A stretch of DNA of 64,000 bases, taken from Marasmius tenuissimus (Eukaryota; Basidiomycota; Agaricomycetes; Agaricales; Marasmiaceae). The position numbers were made by a program, and so were the translations under genes. Below the pieces are notes generated by a model, which was not told the origin of the DNA, did no database searches, and was given only the letters and a program-made list of their open reading frames with translations. Shown here piece by piece: positions 33,665 through 43,692 of this stretch. The first letter of the stretch is position 1. Every line of letters begins with the position of its first letter. The stretch spans positions 1,302,001 through 1,366,000 of the forward strand of contig JAQOTA010000015.1 in the NCBI GenBank assembly GCA_029532415.1, given 5' to 3'.

Positions 33665-33689
33665 TATAGTCTGCCTTTGGGAGACTATA
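33665..33689. repeat. Perfect palindrome TATAGTCT / AGACTATA
   Basis: Eight-base arms around a nine-base loop, just outside the right end of the inverted-repeat element, sharing the TAGTCT end sequence. It could be a remnant of another element end, or a regulatory hairpin 200 bases before the next start codon. Confidence 0.45.
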
Positions 33690-33892
33690 AAATCATGCTT
33701 CAAGTTTCACCAGTTGTATTATCATACATTGTGGACTGTCACTTTGCATTATACACAGTGCGGTCATGCTTGACATTGTGGGTAATTCACGATTCGGATA
33801 ACCCACGCAACGTTCGTGGCTGTGTGACCATTCTTGTATCTTTCCTTCCTACCACACACTCCTTTGTTTCTATCCCGGTTTTGCCCTCAAAT

Positions 33893-35246
33893 ATGCCCCA
33901 TCCAGTCATAATAACAATTGCCTATGCTGCCGTCTGTCTACTCTGTCTCATGGCTGCTATAACCCTCGCTGGAACCGCGGGGCTTTTGGTCTGTCGGTCG
34001 ATCCACAAAATCGTGCGGCATCGTCGTACCCGAGCACACGATATGGAGGTATTGCTTTCTTTTATACAGATCTCTTTAATATCTGTGCTCACAAGTCTCT
34101 ATCTCCTCGTAGGCGAGCTACAACACGCATGCTTCTACTCTCACAGCACACCCACCCAATCCCTACCCTCGACGCCCTACTCCGCGCTATGCTCCTCATC
34201 CATCCCGTTGCTCATGTCCTATGCACGTCTCTCATCGTCTGCGCTGTATATCCAAGGACCTACAAGCGAATCCTTCAATGGATGGATCTTCAGATCACCG
34301 CGACGTGTCTTCCCCAACGCTCTCAGACTCGTCCGACTCGTCATCGTCTTCGGATGAAACACTGTGCGGATCCTCAGACAACCAACAGTTGATGGCACCT
34401 CAAACTCCGCGCATCTCGTTTCCAGAGCCCAGCGATGGGCTTCTTTCTCCTGTTGATTATATGCCAAAGGCCTTGTCGACCGCTCATGGGACTATCATAC
34501 GGCGCCGCACAGAGAGGGCTCTCTTTCTGGAGGGGCAACTAGAGGAAAACGCGAATACCTCCCCAACTCAACATACGTCACTCTCAGCGAGAATAGGTCA
34601 AAAGATAGCAAATTCTCTCTCAAGCCAGAAGCTCGGTCGTCTGCAGGGTCACAGAGAAGACGAAGAACACGCCAACTCCCTTCGCCGCATCGTAAACGCA
34701 TTCAGCTCGGAAATCTTCTACCCAGTCTTAACCTCACCTCGTATGGATAACGTCGATCGATATCGCCATTCTCTAGCACGAGGATCCATTCTCTCCGAGA
34801 GGAGATACGAAGGCGGATACAAGCAAGGGATCCATACGGCAGCGTACAAATCTCATCTTTTGAACACTGCAAACCAAACTTCGGTCAAGTCTCTCTCCAT
34901 CTCAGCTTGTTCTAGTCGCACTGTGGTCGTTCCTGTTGCTCCTACACATCAGCCTGCGGGTTCTTTGACGATTGTTGTCATTCCACGAAGCGCTGTGGAT
35001 CATGCGCCTAGGTTTACGCCTCCCGGTTTAGATCTTCCTGAACCTCCCCGGGCGAGCGCGGGTGGAAGGATACGTTCAAGCGGAGGGGCCGGCGGTGGGA
35101 AGAATGGTCAAGAGAATAGGCTACCCGAGTACGCCTTGATTTTGGGTAAGACCTCGGACACGCCCTCCAAGACAGTTCTTGCGAGGCCCTATAGAGGCGG
35201 CCGGCGGTCAAGAGATGTTCTGGGGTTGAAAGTCGTGAACCAATAG
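33893..35246 (+). CDS. Hypothetical single-pass membrane protein with Ser-rich cytosolic tail
   Basis: Exon 1 (33893-34048) encodes MPHPVIITIAYAAVCLLCLM, one long hydrophobic helix to about residue 36, then a basic stretch (SIHKIVRHRRTRAH). A 64-nt intron (GTATTG to CGTAG) joins a long second exon starting at 34113. Together they give 429 residues. The second part is rich in Ser, Pro and Arg, with a run of SSDSSDSSSSSDE, and shows no known domain. The topology (short outside, basic inside) suggests the tail is cytosolic. I do not recognise the family. A reading that ignores the intron gives a different tail in another frame; the spliced one stays open for 378 codons and is preferred. Confidence 0.65.
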
Positions 35247-35490
35247 ACTATGGGAGCAGATGCACAAGGGGATACTATTATGATTTGGAACTTGGCTCGG
35301 GCTTGAGGACACACGCTTATGACTGGTGGATTCTATGCACCACAACTCACGGACATTCTTACGAATCATACACGACGCACATCTTTATATATACCACCCT
35401 CCTTTCTGTATCACGCTCTTTACTGTAAACTGGTAAGTACGTATCTATGTATGGTATTAGTACACTCTACGAAGAACTGTGGAATGATGA
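35247..35490. other. Convergent 3' intergenic spacer
   Basis: Short spacer between two convergent genes. No coding or RNA feature seen. Confidence 0.4.
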
Positions 35491-38009
35491 CTATCGGTTA
35501 AGGTCACTCTTTGCACGGATTGCCTCTCCACGGTAATAAATCCAGATAGGAAACGGTATACCCAGAACGATAGCGAGTCCTGTAAACAGGCGATGGGATG
35601 TTAGGATTGATGGCATACGCCAATGCTTCACCGACGACTCACCTCCAAGAAGAGATGCACCTCCTCCATAGCCTAATGCGTCGAACATCTGCTGCGCAAA
35701 CAACGGGAACGCGAAGCCGAGGAAAGACCGAAGAACCTGCAGGTGGGTCGAGTTGTTGGCATGAAAAACTGGAAGGGACCGCACGGGTTTCGAAGTTGAG
35801 ACTCACAGATGCTGCCGAAAGTGCACTCGCGGCGTATGTGAATGCGTCAACGAGGTAAAGCGAGATTGGGAGACTAGTTAGGGCAAGTTTATCAGCTACA
35901 TCTCGACGCAAAGGCTTCGCGAAAGAACTCACAAGCACGTCATCTGCCCTGTTACCGTCGAGAGGTGAGATGGGGCGTCAAACTCCAAACTTCGGGAGAC
36001 GAGAACTCGAACGTACCAAATCCAAATATCCCCGAGCCAATAATTGGCATTATCCAATGAGCCTTGGCCTGAGCAGACCATCCGTACCAGCTATAAGGGA
36101 CGCGTCATTCAGCGTCGAGCAAGCCATGAAAGGCCCCCTCTAACTCACAATAAACCGATAGGAATAAACAAAGACCCAAAAATTAACGGGGGTATCCTCA
36201 TCTCGGGCTTTCCTTTCCCTCCATTCTTGTCCGCCAACTAAAATAATACCGTGGTCAGGATGAGCGAGGGAAACCTGCGGCTGGATACTTACACGCTTGT
36301 AAATCGTATTTGATATACTTGCACCGAAATAAGTAGCAACCATAAAGCCGACGCCGAGTCCTAGGTAGACCAGACCACCGATGCCAGCGTCGAAGCCGTA
36401 GGTATTCTTGAACAGCTCTATAGGCCAACCAAATTTGAGCAACCGAGACCTCAGAATAGAGACTAAACTCACTCGCAAAGGTGGCAAACATCAGGTAGTA
36501 TATGCCTGTTAAAAGTCAGTCAGATAGGCATAGCAATGCGCAGGAGGCCGCAACGAACCATAAACACTAGGGCTTGTCAGCAAATCGGCGAACAATCCAA
36601 GCCAAGATACGACTCACAAAGCCATGTACAAACTCAAGATGAAACAAATGAAGCTTCGAGTGAGCAAAACTATCGGCCGAGTAAGGTTGAGCCACAGATA
36701 GTGCATCTTGGACGAGTCTGCGCCTGGCATCCCAGCGGACACCCTCGATTGGTTTTCCGGGTCCATTCTCTTCGCTTTTCGTCGCTGGATAACTGGGGCG
36801 TACGTCTCTCGAAGAAGGGGGATACCAATCAGACCGGCGACACCACATGCAGCTAGTATAAGAGGTTTAGGAGCTCTGAACCCATGTTAACGGAGGAAAT
36901 GTTTACCAGCGATTGCTATGAAGACCCATTTCACTCCTACTTCTTGTGCAAGGAAGCCACCAGCCACGGGACCTTGTCATAAAGTGAGATGCCCAACATT
37001 AGCGCAAAAACGCGCGGTACTCACCTAGCGAGGGTGCAAAGAGAGGTCCCAGCGTGTACAAAGACATAGCTAACGCGCGTTCTCGCTCCGCGAAGAGGTC
37101 ACCTACATGGATCAACGTTTGGTTCTGGTTAGACTTGGCCTCAAAAACTACGAACGTAGTACGTACCGACAGATCCTCCACCTATGGCTATTGGTGCCGC
37201 CCCTGAGAATCCGGCTGCAAAAGATTCAAAGCATGTCATTATCCATCGCGATCGCAAGGAGATCATGACGCAGATTCTTACTCAGAAAACGAAAAACGAT
37301 AAGGGTCGTGGTGTTGGGTGAGAACGCGCATCCAAGGTTGAATGCCAGGGAGAATATGTTCCCCCAGTGAAGAATCTGTAGGAAAACTTGTAGGAGATCG
37401 CGAGCACGAGTGACGGGTCGACATACCCATGTCCGACCATACATCTCGGATAATGGTGCAAGTATTAGAGGCTTCACATGAGACACGTAATGAGTATTCA
37501 GTCGAAGGACACTTCAGTGACAACTGGACGTACTCCAATAGCGAAAGAAATGAGAAAGACGCTTAGTGTTAGAGCTAAGACCGTCTCATTTTGTATATGA
37601 TATTTTGCGGCGACATTGGGAAGTCCTGGTGCCATCATCGAGCTTGCAAGTGGCGGTATGAACGTGTAAAAAGACACCTGAAGTAGAAACTCATCAGTTC
37701 CCCACATATTCCCCACCCTAAATCAATCCAAGAACGTACAATCGAGACAGCTATCCATTTCTTTCCCGTGGGCCAATTTCGTGCATTATCAGGATCGTGT
37801 TCCCAGTCATCCTCCTCCACTACTTTCTCGTTCTCCGTCACAGTCGTTTCTGCTGGTGCAGTTTGTGTCTGGCTGTCCTTCGTACATGTTGAAGAAGTAT
37901 CATTAGATGTGGGGTTTCCGGGTCTGTTTTCTGCCGCTTGAACAGTCATAGAAGATCTTCGTGAAATAGCGTTTCCTTGGGCATCAGACGGTTCGTGAGA
38001 CCTGGCCAT
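35491..38009 (-). CDS. MFS multidrug / polyamine-type transporter (DHA1 family)
   Basis: Plasma-membrane proton antiporter of the Tpo/Flu1 type with probably 12 TM helices. The cytosolic N-terminus of about 80 residues is Ser/Thr-rich and ends DWEHDPDNARNWPTGKKW, the usual lead-in to TM1. Family motifs in order: TFIPPLASSMMAPGLP (near 37640), APLSEMYGRTW (near 37440), GCAFSPNTTTLIVFRFLSG (near 37300), GGGSVGDLFAERERALAMSLYTLGPLFAPSLG (near 37180-37040, cut by an intron), PVAGGFLAQEVGVKWVF (near 36960), IPLLRETYAPV (near 36800). The last exon ends IYYRGEAIRAKSDLNR. More than ten short introns. It lies next to the oxidative-enzyme genes and could export their products or toxic substrates; that is inference. 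Confidence 0.88.
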
Positions 38010-38845
38010 AATCCAAACTCGTCAATTTCGTGAGGGAAGAGAGAGTGGGAAGAGAACAGGGGAACACATGGACATTCGCAGTGGCTTTTTTGTAGGGTAG
38101 TTATGCCGGCGGCACGGCTGGTGAGGTGGGGATAGAAATGCTTCCTCCTCGACAACGTAATCGACAAAGTCCGACCCCGTCAGGCGTTTGCTTTCCTATT
38201 CCGGAATGTGGCCCTCGACCTAGCTGTATATGTTCCTCTCGGTCAAGAGTAGAACCACGATTACACCGGCAGAATATGCTGGATGGACGACTTGCTCTTC
38301 CAGATTGTAGTCGGGTAAATAGATGACTTGTCGCACTCGAATGATCTTATGTACGTCCGTTGCACACTTGCCATTGGAGTAAGCCGGGAAGGTCGCGAAA
38401 AAGCGTCATTCTGGCTGACTCTGACAACCCAAATTAGGCGCGGCTGCGGTCTTGTGGGAGGTTCAATGTTTTAAAAGTACATACAGTTTTAATTGATGGT
38501 GATATCGGGACAGGGTCAAACAATGATTGTGATAATATAGGATGATGTTGTCGAGGTCGAGAATCTAGCTGACTCGAGCGGGACCTATGTAAGCTTATGT
38601 TAATGTAGCGCAACCGGTCGACAACCGGGCCCTTTGCAAGTACTACTCACGAATTCGGGGTCTTTGGGCGTCCAGATATGATGAGTAAGGTGCGCAAAAT
38701 TGAATAGTTCGGACCTAATAAACGGTACAAGTACGGTCCAGTTTCAACATGTCGATGGGAGTGCAGCTATTTACCTCCATGGGCATTAGCGACATTACAT
38801 ATCGAATGAGAATGGACATACCTATGATACACACAAGTTACCTCT
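38010..38845. other. Intergenic, promoter of MFS gene and 3' flank of RIB3
   Basis: About 830 bases. Only short frames; no recognisable gene, repeat or RNA. Confidence 0.45.
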
Positions 38846-39760
38846 TCACTGCTGCTCTCTTCGTTTTAGCTCGACCAACATTTCTATGCTGATCATCTTC
38901 AACCCCCACTTGTCTGAGAATCGCCGGCATTGATCACGTCTCATCATTCCCCCCGAGGGATCGTCATCCAAATCATTTACCAACTCGCACAGTACACCTG
39001 CTTCAGGCAGACCTGTGAGTTTGCACAGATCCACACCAGCTTCCGTGTGTCCTCTGCGAGTCGAGACACCGCCGGGCCGGGCCAGCAACGGCAGGAGATG
39101 GCCTGGTCTCGTGAAATCCGAGGGCAAAGAATCAGGATGAGCCAGCCCCAGAGCAGTAAGAGCTCTATCATGTGCTGATATGCCGGTAGTAGTACCTGAG
39201 GAGGCGTTATTGATATCTGAGAAATTCGTGAAGGATGGAGATAGATTTACCATGCTTATAATCAGCAGTAATGGTGTAAGCGGTCCTATGAGGGTCCTGA
39301 TTTTCTTCTCCAATCATGAGCGGTAGCTCCAATTCCTTCAATCGTTCTCCAGGGAGCGAAATACAGATGAAGCCGCTGCAAGTCAAGGATTAGGGATTGG
39401 AGGAACGTAAAATGCTTCATGGAGTCGACCCTGTACGCACCTGGTATGTCGAATCATCCATGCCATCTTCTCTGTTGTGCAATGAGCACCAGAAATGATC
39501 AAATCACCCTCATTCTCCCGATTTTCGTCGTCCATTACCACTAGGAACTCCCCGTTCTTGAAAGCCTCTAGTGCATCGTCTAACGAATCGAAGGAGAACT
39601 CTGTACGAGGCTGGTAGGGCCGAGCCGAGGGTGGAGGAGCAGTCTTTAGACTTTGCTGGAATCTCGAGAGCATCTGCAGGGATGTGGGAGCCTTCTTGGA
39701 CCCATTCACAGGTGGAATGGAAGACACTGTCGTCGTCGTGGTGAGAGCGGTAGGCGCCAT
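38846..39760 (-). CDS. RIB3: 3,4-dihydroxy-2-butanone 4-phosphate synthase
   Basis: Converts ribulose 5-phosphate to the four-carbon precursor of riboflavin. The N-terminal extension of about 45 residues is Ser/Thr/Pro-rich. The catalytic acidic loop [15 protein letters not shown] lies near 39520. An intron then joins RHT to [12 protein letters not shown], and a second joins HG to [10 protein letters not shown] (near 39190). The metal and substrate region [22 protein letters not shown] lies near 39010, and the end reads [16 protein letters not shown]. The order and spacing match single-domain fungal Rib3. There is no GTP cyclohydrolase II domain, so it is not a fused bacterial-type RibAB. ATG at 39760; stop at 38846-38848. 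Confidence 0.95.
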
Positions 39761-41108
39761 GCTTGTGTGTGGTGGGGTCTATCAATTCGAGATTGAGAAT
39801 CGAAATATGAAGGGTACGAGACGAATAGGGCCGAACGGTGACCGGGAGTAAGGATGTATAGGGCGTTGTAAACGGGCATTTTTCAACTTCTTGTCGGCGG
39901 GACCTCTGTCAGCCAATTTCAAAGGCAGTGACCAGGTCACGATCCGCGCACGAGCCATCCCGACTTTGACTGAATTACTTTGGAATTACTCGCGCCTTTC
40001 TTCCGTTCCATCAGCTTCCAAGTTCCACGCCTTCCGGGTTCCTCCAAGTCCAGGCGCTCCTCTGCATTCTTCTGTCACAAGGCACTCAATTCCACATCGG
40101 GGTCCCATGGTACAACATCCTGTCTCTGACCGACTATTAGAAATGACTAGCAACAGCCCAATGATCTCGAAGCTTGAGGGTCGTGAATCATGCTCATTCC
40201 GAAGAGCTCGCGATAGTCCGAGAGAGTATATGCACAGCCGATAGAGCACTGAACCAGAGTATCAGTTGACAGTAGTAAATTAAAAGTAAAAAGGTACATC
40301 TCACCGCCTCAGAATTCAAGGAATCTGAATAAAGGACATCTGTATTCATAGTGAACTCTATTATGTCCTTAGAGTCGTGCTCACTCCTCTCCCGCCGTTG
40401 AGCAAAATCAATCGCAATTTGCAACAATCGAAAGATGAAGGCGATGAAATATCAGCAGTCAGGCAAACTTCAAAGTTGTGATTATCTTCATCAGTCCTCC
40501 TCCTACTCTCAAATCTGATCGTTGTACATGTTGCAGACTTCCGCCTTCCCAGTTTCAGCTTAGGCTTGGAGCAATTCGTTCTTCAATACGATTGACAGTT
40601 GATGAGCGCATCGAACGTGCGTTAGAGGTACAGGATTTAGGGTTCAGAATTCCTCGCGATATGCAAGGACCCCGACAGTCTGTCCCCATCCCCAGTCCAC
40701 ACTTCCTCGTTGGCGAGAAATTTCTCGGAATCGCTCAGAAATGTCACAAAACCTCTTCCAAACCCACCCTGGTTCACGGCCCTCTCCAACCTCCGGCGCC
40801 TAGCCCGAAATTCAAGCTTCAATAATGGAACGCCGACTGTCATTTTTCACCCACTTGAGCGCGCTACGCCCATATCGAGGGCCATCCGTTGATAACAACT
40901 GTCTAGTCCCCATCCGTGTTCCTTGCTTTCCCATGACAAAGACCAAATCGGGCAGATTGTGGCACAATCCGATTCATGACGGTAATAGGAACGGAAGTCA
41001 GAATATAAGTCGGCTTGGTGCCTGCCCTTGAGAACTGCCTCTTCCCCTGCTCCTCCTCAAAGCTTGAAGCTTAAAAGGTCCTCTTACCCCCTCTGACCCT
41101 AGACGGTC
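39761..41108. other. Intergenic, no supported gene
   Basis: About 1.35 kb. A plus frame of 115 codons at 40478-40825 and a minus frame over the same bases have no resemblance to known families. The first 120 bases are probably the RIB3 promoter. Confidence 0.4.
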
Positions 41109-42932
41109 ATGGGCTCGGCCAGGTCAGCATTCCCTGACGGTAGTATGACTGTAATCACGAGTGCTCACCGAAAATCGCGTTTTTTGCCAGGTTCTTACAG
41201 AACTGTATCTCATGGGCTAGCCTCGGTGAGCCGTGCTTTTCTTATCCGTTTGCACTCAAGTTGACCTTCTACCAGCATTACTCTATTACGACTACGCTTT
41301 GACCTTCAGCAAGGAAGTCCGGTATATCTGGGGAAAAAGAATATGTCTCTCGAATGTTGCTTACGTCGGATGCCGGTATGCGCTAGTGGCGAACGTGCTG
41401 TTCTTGCTCGCCAAGTCGAATAAGCTGGGACTTGGGGTTAGTATTCCTCTCATCGTAACTTCTCGACTCTGGGACTCAAACGCTTCCTTGAACTTAGTAC
41501 GTTTCTGCCGAGGATTCTCCAAGAAGAATCCGCTCATGCTCGTATTTGTTAGCTGCGATGTATGGTATAAAATAATCGCTGGTCTTGCGGTGTTGGGTCG
41601 TGCTTCGGTCATTGGTGAGATACCTTTCTCTCCACTTTGTGACTTGACGACTTGAATGGGGTCTTCAAAGTTACATTCACAGCCAGGACATACGCTGTCT
41701 ATTGCCAAAATCGCTTCGTTCTCGCCTATCTCGCCGCCTTGGGACTTGCAACAGTCATCACAGACGCGGTAAGTCGCTAATCCAGTCTTTGTACATGTGT
41801 TCCTCAATTCCTTAGGCTTATTGATCCTTGCTCCTGTCATCCAGATGCACGTCCCCGCTCAGCAATGTGTCAACTCTAGGAGTACACCGATGTAAGTATC
41901 CGTCCCGAATGTCAAAACCTTATTGTTGACCCCAAGTCGTGGTCAATACATAGCGGTAAGCCGAGCTTCTCTTGATTACCGATTACCCCTCGAGCTCATA
42001 ACTCCCGACCCACGACAGTCAGCCTCCTGAGGTCCTTATTGACGATTGTATTCGAAACGTCGTCGGCACTTCTTATCACCGTTCGGACCGTGAGGTCATT
42101 CAGGGCTTACGGGCCTTGGAAATCAGACAAGAAGAACATTATGTACCTGATATTTGAGGAGGGTGAGTAAATCAATGTCTTTGGTTCTGCTGCGGTGACC
42201 CACGGCTCACATTCGGCGTTGGACAGGCTTGGTGTATTTCTGGTTCGTCCCACCTCGTGTGCGCACGCGTGGGAATGGTTTAGACTGAGCGTTATCTGTA
42301 GTCTGATCTCGTTCTTCACTGTGGCTACGTTCATTCTGAAGCTGGTGAGTTCGCGCCGTAGTCTCGCAAGTTCTGATTTGGCTTTAACATTCCTGCTCTC
42401 TCCAGCGGCCACCTGTAAGTCGGTTTGGACTTCATATGGCGCAGCGAACTCAAACTCTCTTGACTACAAACAAGGCTGGCCCGTATCGGGACATCCTCAA
42501 TGCCTTTACGTTACCGTGAGTACCATCGACCCTTGTGCCTTTCTAGAGGTCACCCACACCACACCCAGTCTCTCAGGTATCCTCACCGCCCGATTTATCC
42601 TTGACTTGAAGGGATGGAACTCAAAAGACCAGGAGGAAGAACCCGTCAGATTTGAACCACCTCGAGAGTACAACCACTCGCCGCGTCGAGCTCAAGACAT
42701 TCCCAGTTGGCCTCCTCCACGACTTGACCCTCCCTTCCTTTTTACACATGCGGCTGAGTTTGGTGAGGACCCAGAGGTGACGGCAAGGAGGTTGAAGCGC
42801 GCTGCTACGTTGGAGGAGAGCCTTGCTCATGGTTATGGGGTTGGACGATCTGATACACGGGCGGAGTGGGATGAAGTAGACACTGGTAAAGATGAGGACA
42901 CCCGGAGACGCTCGACGGAGCGCGATGTGTAA
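41109..42932 (+). CDS. DUF6533-type multi-pass membrane protein
   Basis: Member of a large Agaricomycete-specific family of predicted serpentine membrane proteins of unknown role. After two introns the N-terminal part reads SLVDLLPALLYYDYALTF and then SKEVRYIWG, the DUF6533 signature. Further TM-like segments: ALVANVLFLLAK, TARTYAVYCQNRFVLAYLAALGLATV, LLRSLLTIVFETSSALLITVRTV, and SLISFFTVATFILKL. The C-terminal exon carries GILTARFILDLKGW, the family's typical end of the membrane part, followed by a hydrophilic tail rich in Pro, Glu and Arg. About ten introns. The first exon (MGSARSAFPDGSMT) is my choice because its donor joins an exon that keeps the family frame; this start is uncertain. Confidence 0.7.
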
Positions 42933-43110
42933 AGTTCAATAGGCTGTTTCACTTGGGGTACATTACATTTTATTACTTACTGATTTGTGTACAATAGGGT
43001 TCGAGGGACGGTGTATATGTACTCATTACCATACAGACGAACGCTTACTCATTTGAGGCTTCAGCAGGACCCCTGTATATACACCAAAATGTCTGATCCC
43101 GGGTGCTACT

Positions 43111-43184
43111 TTTTCATCCGCACGAAATCTTGAAGTTTTCATCCGTTTTTGACCTATACCTGTCCAAGGTCAAATTTTCATCCG
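43111..43184 (+). repeat. Three copies of TTTTCATCCG
   Basis: Exact copies at 43111-43120, 43136-43145 and 43175-43184, just outside the left arm of the long inverted repeat. Could be protein-binding sites or part of an element end. Confidence 0.5.
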
Positions 43185-43287
43185 CCTCCGGCGCCATACA
43201 TACGAAAAATCCCAAAGTTTCGCTCAAATTTCGCTATTTTGCCTTCCAATCGCATTTTACTTCCGACAGTTTGTTTTTGGACCGGTC

Positions 43288-43692
43288 GACCTGTACCGCA
43301 GCCAAGTCACCTTCAGCTGTGGCAGGTTTATTTCGTTGGGTTTCTTCTTGGGACAGTCGCTCTACATATAGTGTACTCGTACTAATGTAAAACATGAAGC
43401 TCGGCTCTCATGAACATGCCTTCGAGTCCTACAATCATATCTCCAGGTGGGAGTCAAGCTGGGGGCTGTGGAGTGGGCTTCGAGTTGTATGAGGATCTCA
43501 CTCGACGTCTATTAACTAAGTTTGTGGGAAGGAAGACACATATGGTCCGCTTCAGCCACCGACTACCACAAATCGCCGTATCCTGATTCCAATGAGCGTC
43601 CTCTACCGTAGACCCATTTAGCAGGCAAGCGCTCGGATTGAACATGGCTAAAAGCAATCAATGCCAGAGTATGTAAGTCATGGCCGAGCGCA
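43288..43692 (-). repeat. Left arm of a long inverted repeat
   Basis: Read on the minus strand, this arm aligns along its length with the plus strand at 49457-49829. Shared landmarks in order: CGCTCGGCCATGAC, CCGAGCGCTTGCCTGC followed directly by TAAATGGGTCTACGGTAG, TTTGTGGTAGTCGGTGGCTG, CACCTGGAG, ATGTTTTACRTTRGT, CAACGAAATA and CTGCGGTACA-like sequence. Differences are largely transitions with a few small gaps. Confidence 0.8.

Noticed and set aside
40478..40825. 115-codon plus ORF downstream of RIB3
   Set aside because: An overlapping minus frame is equally open, and neither has family resemblance or splice support.
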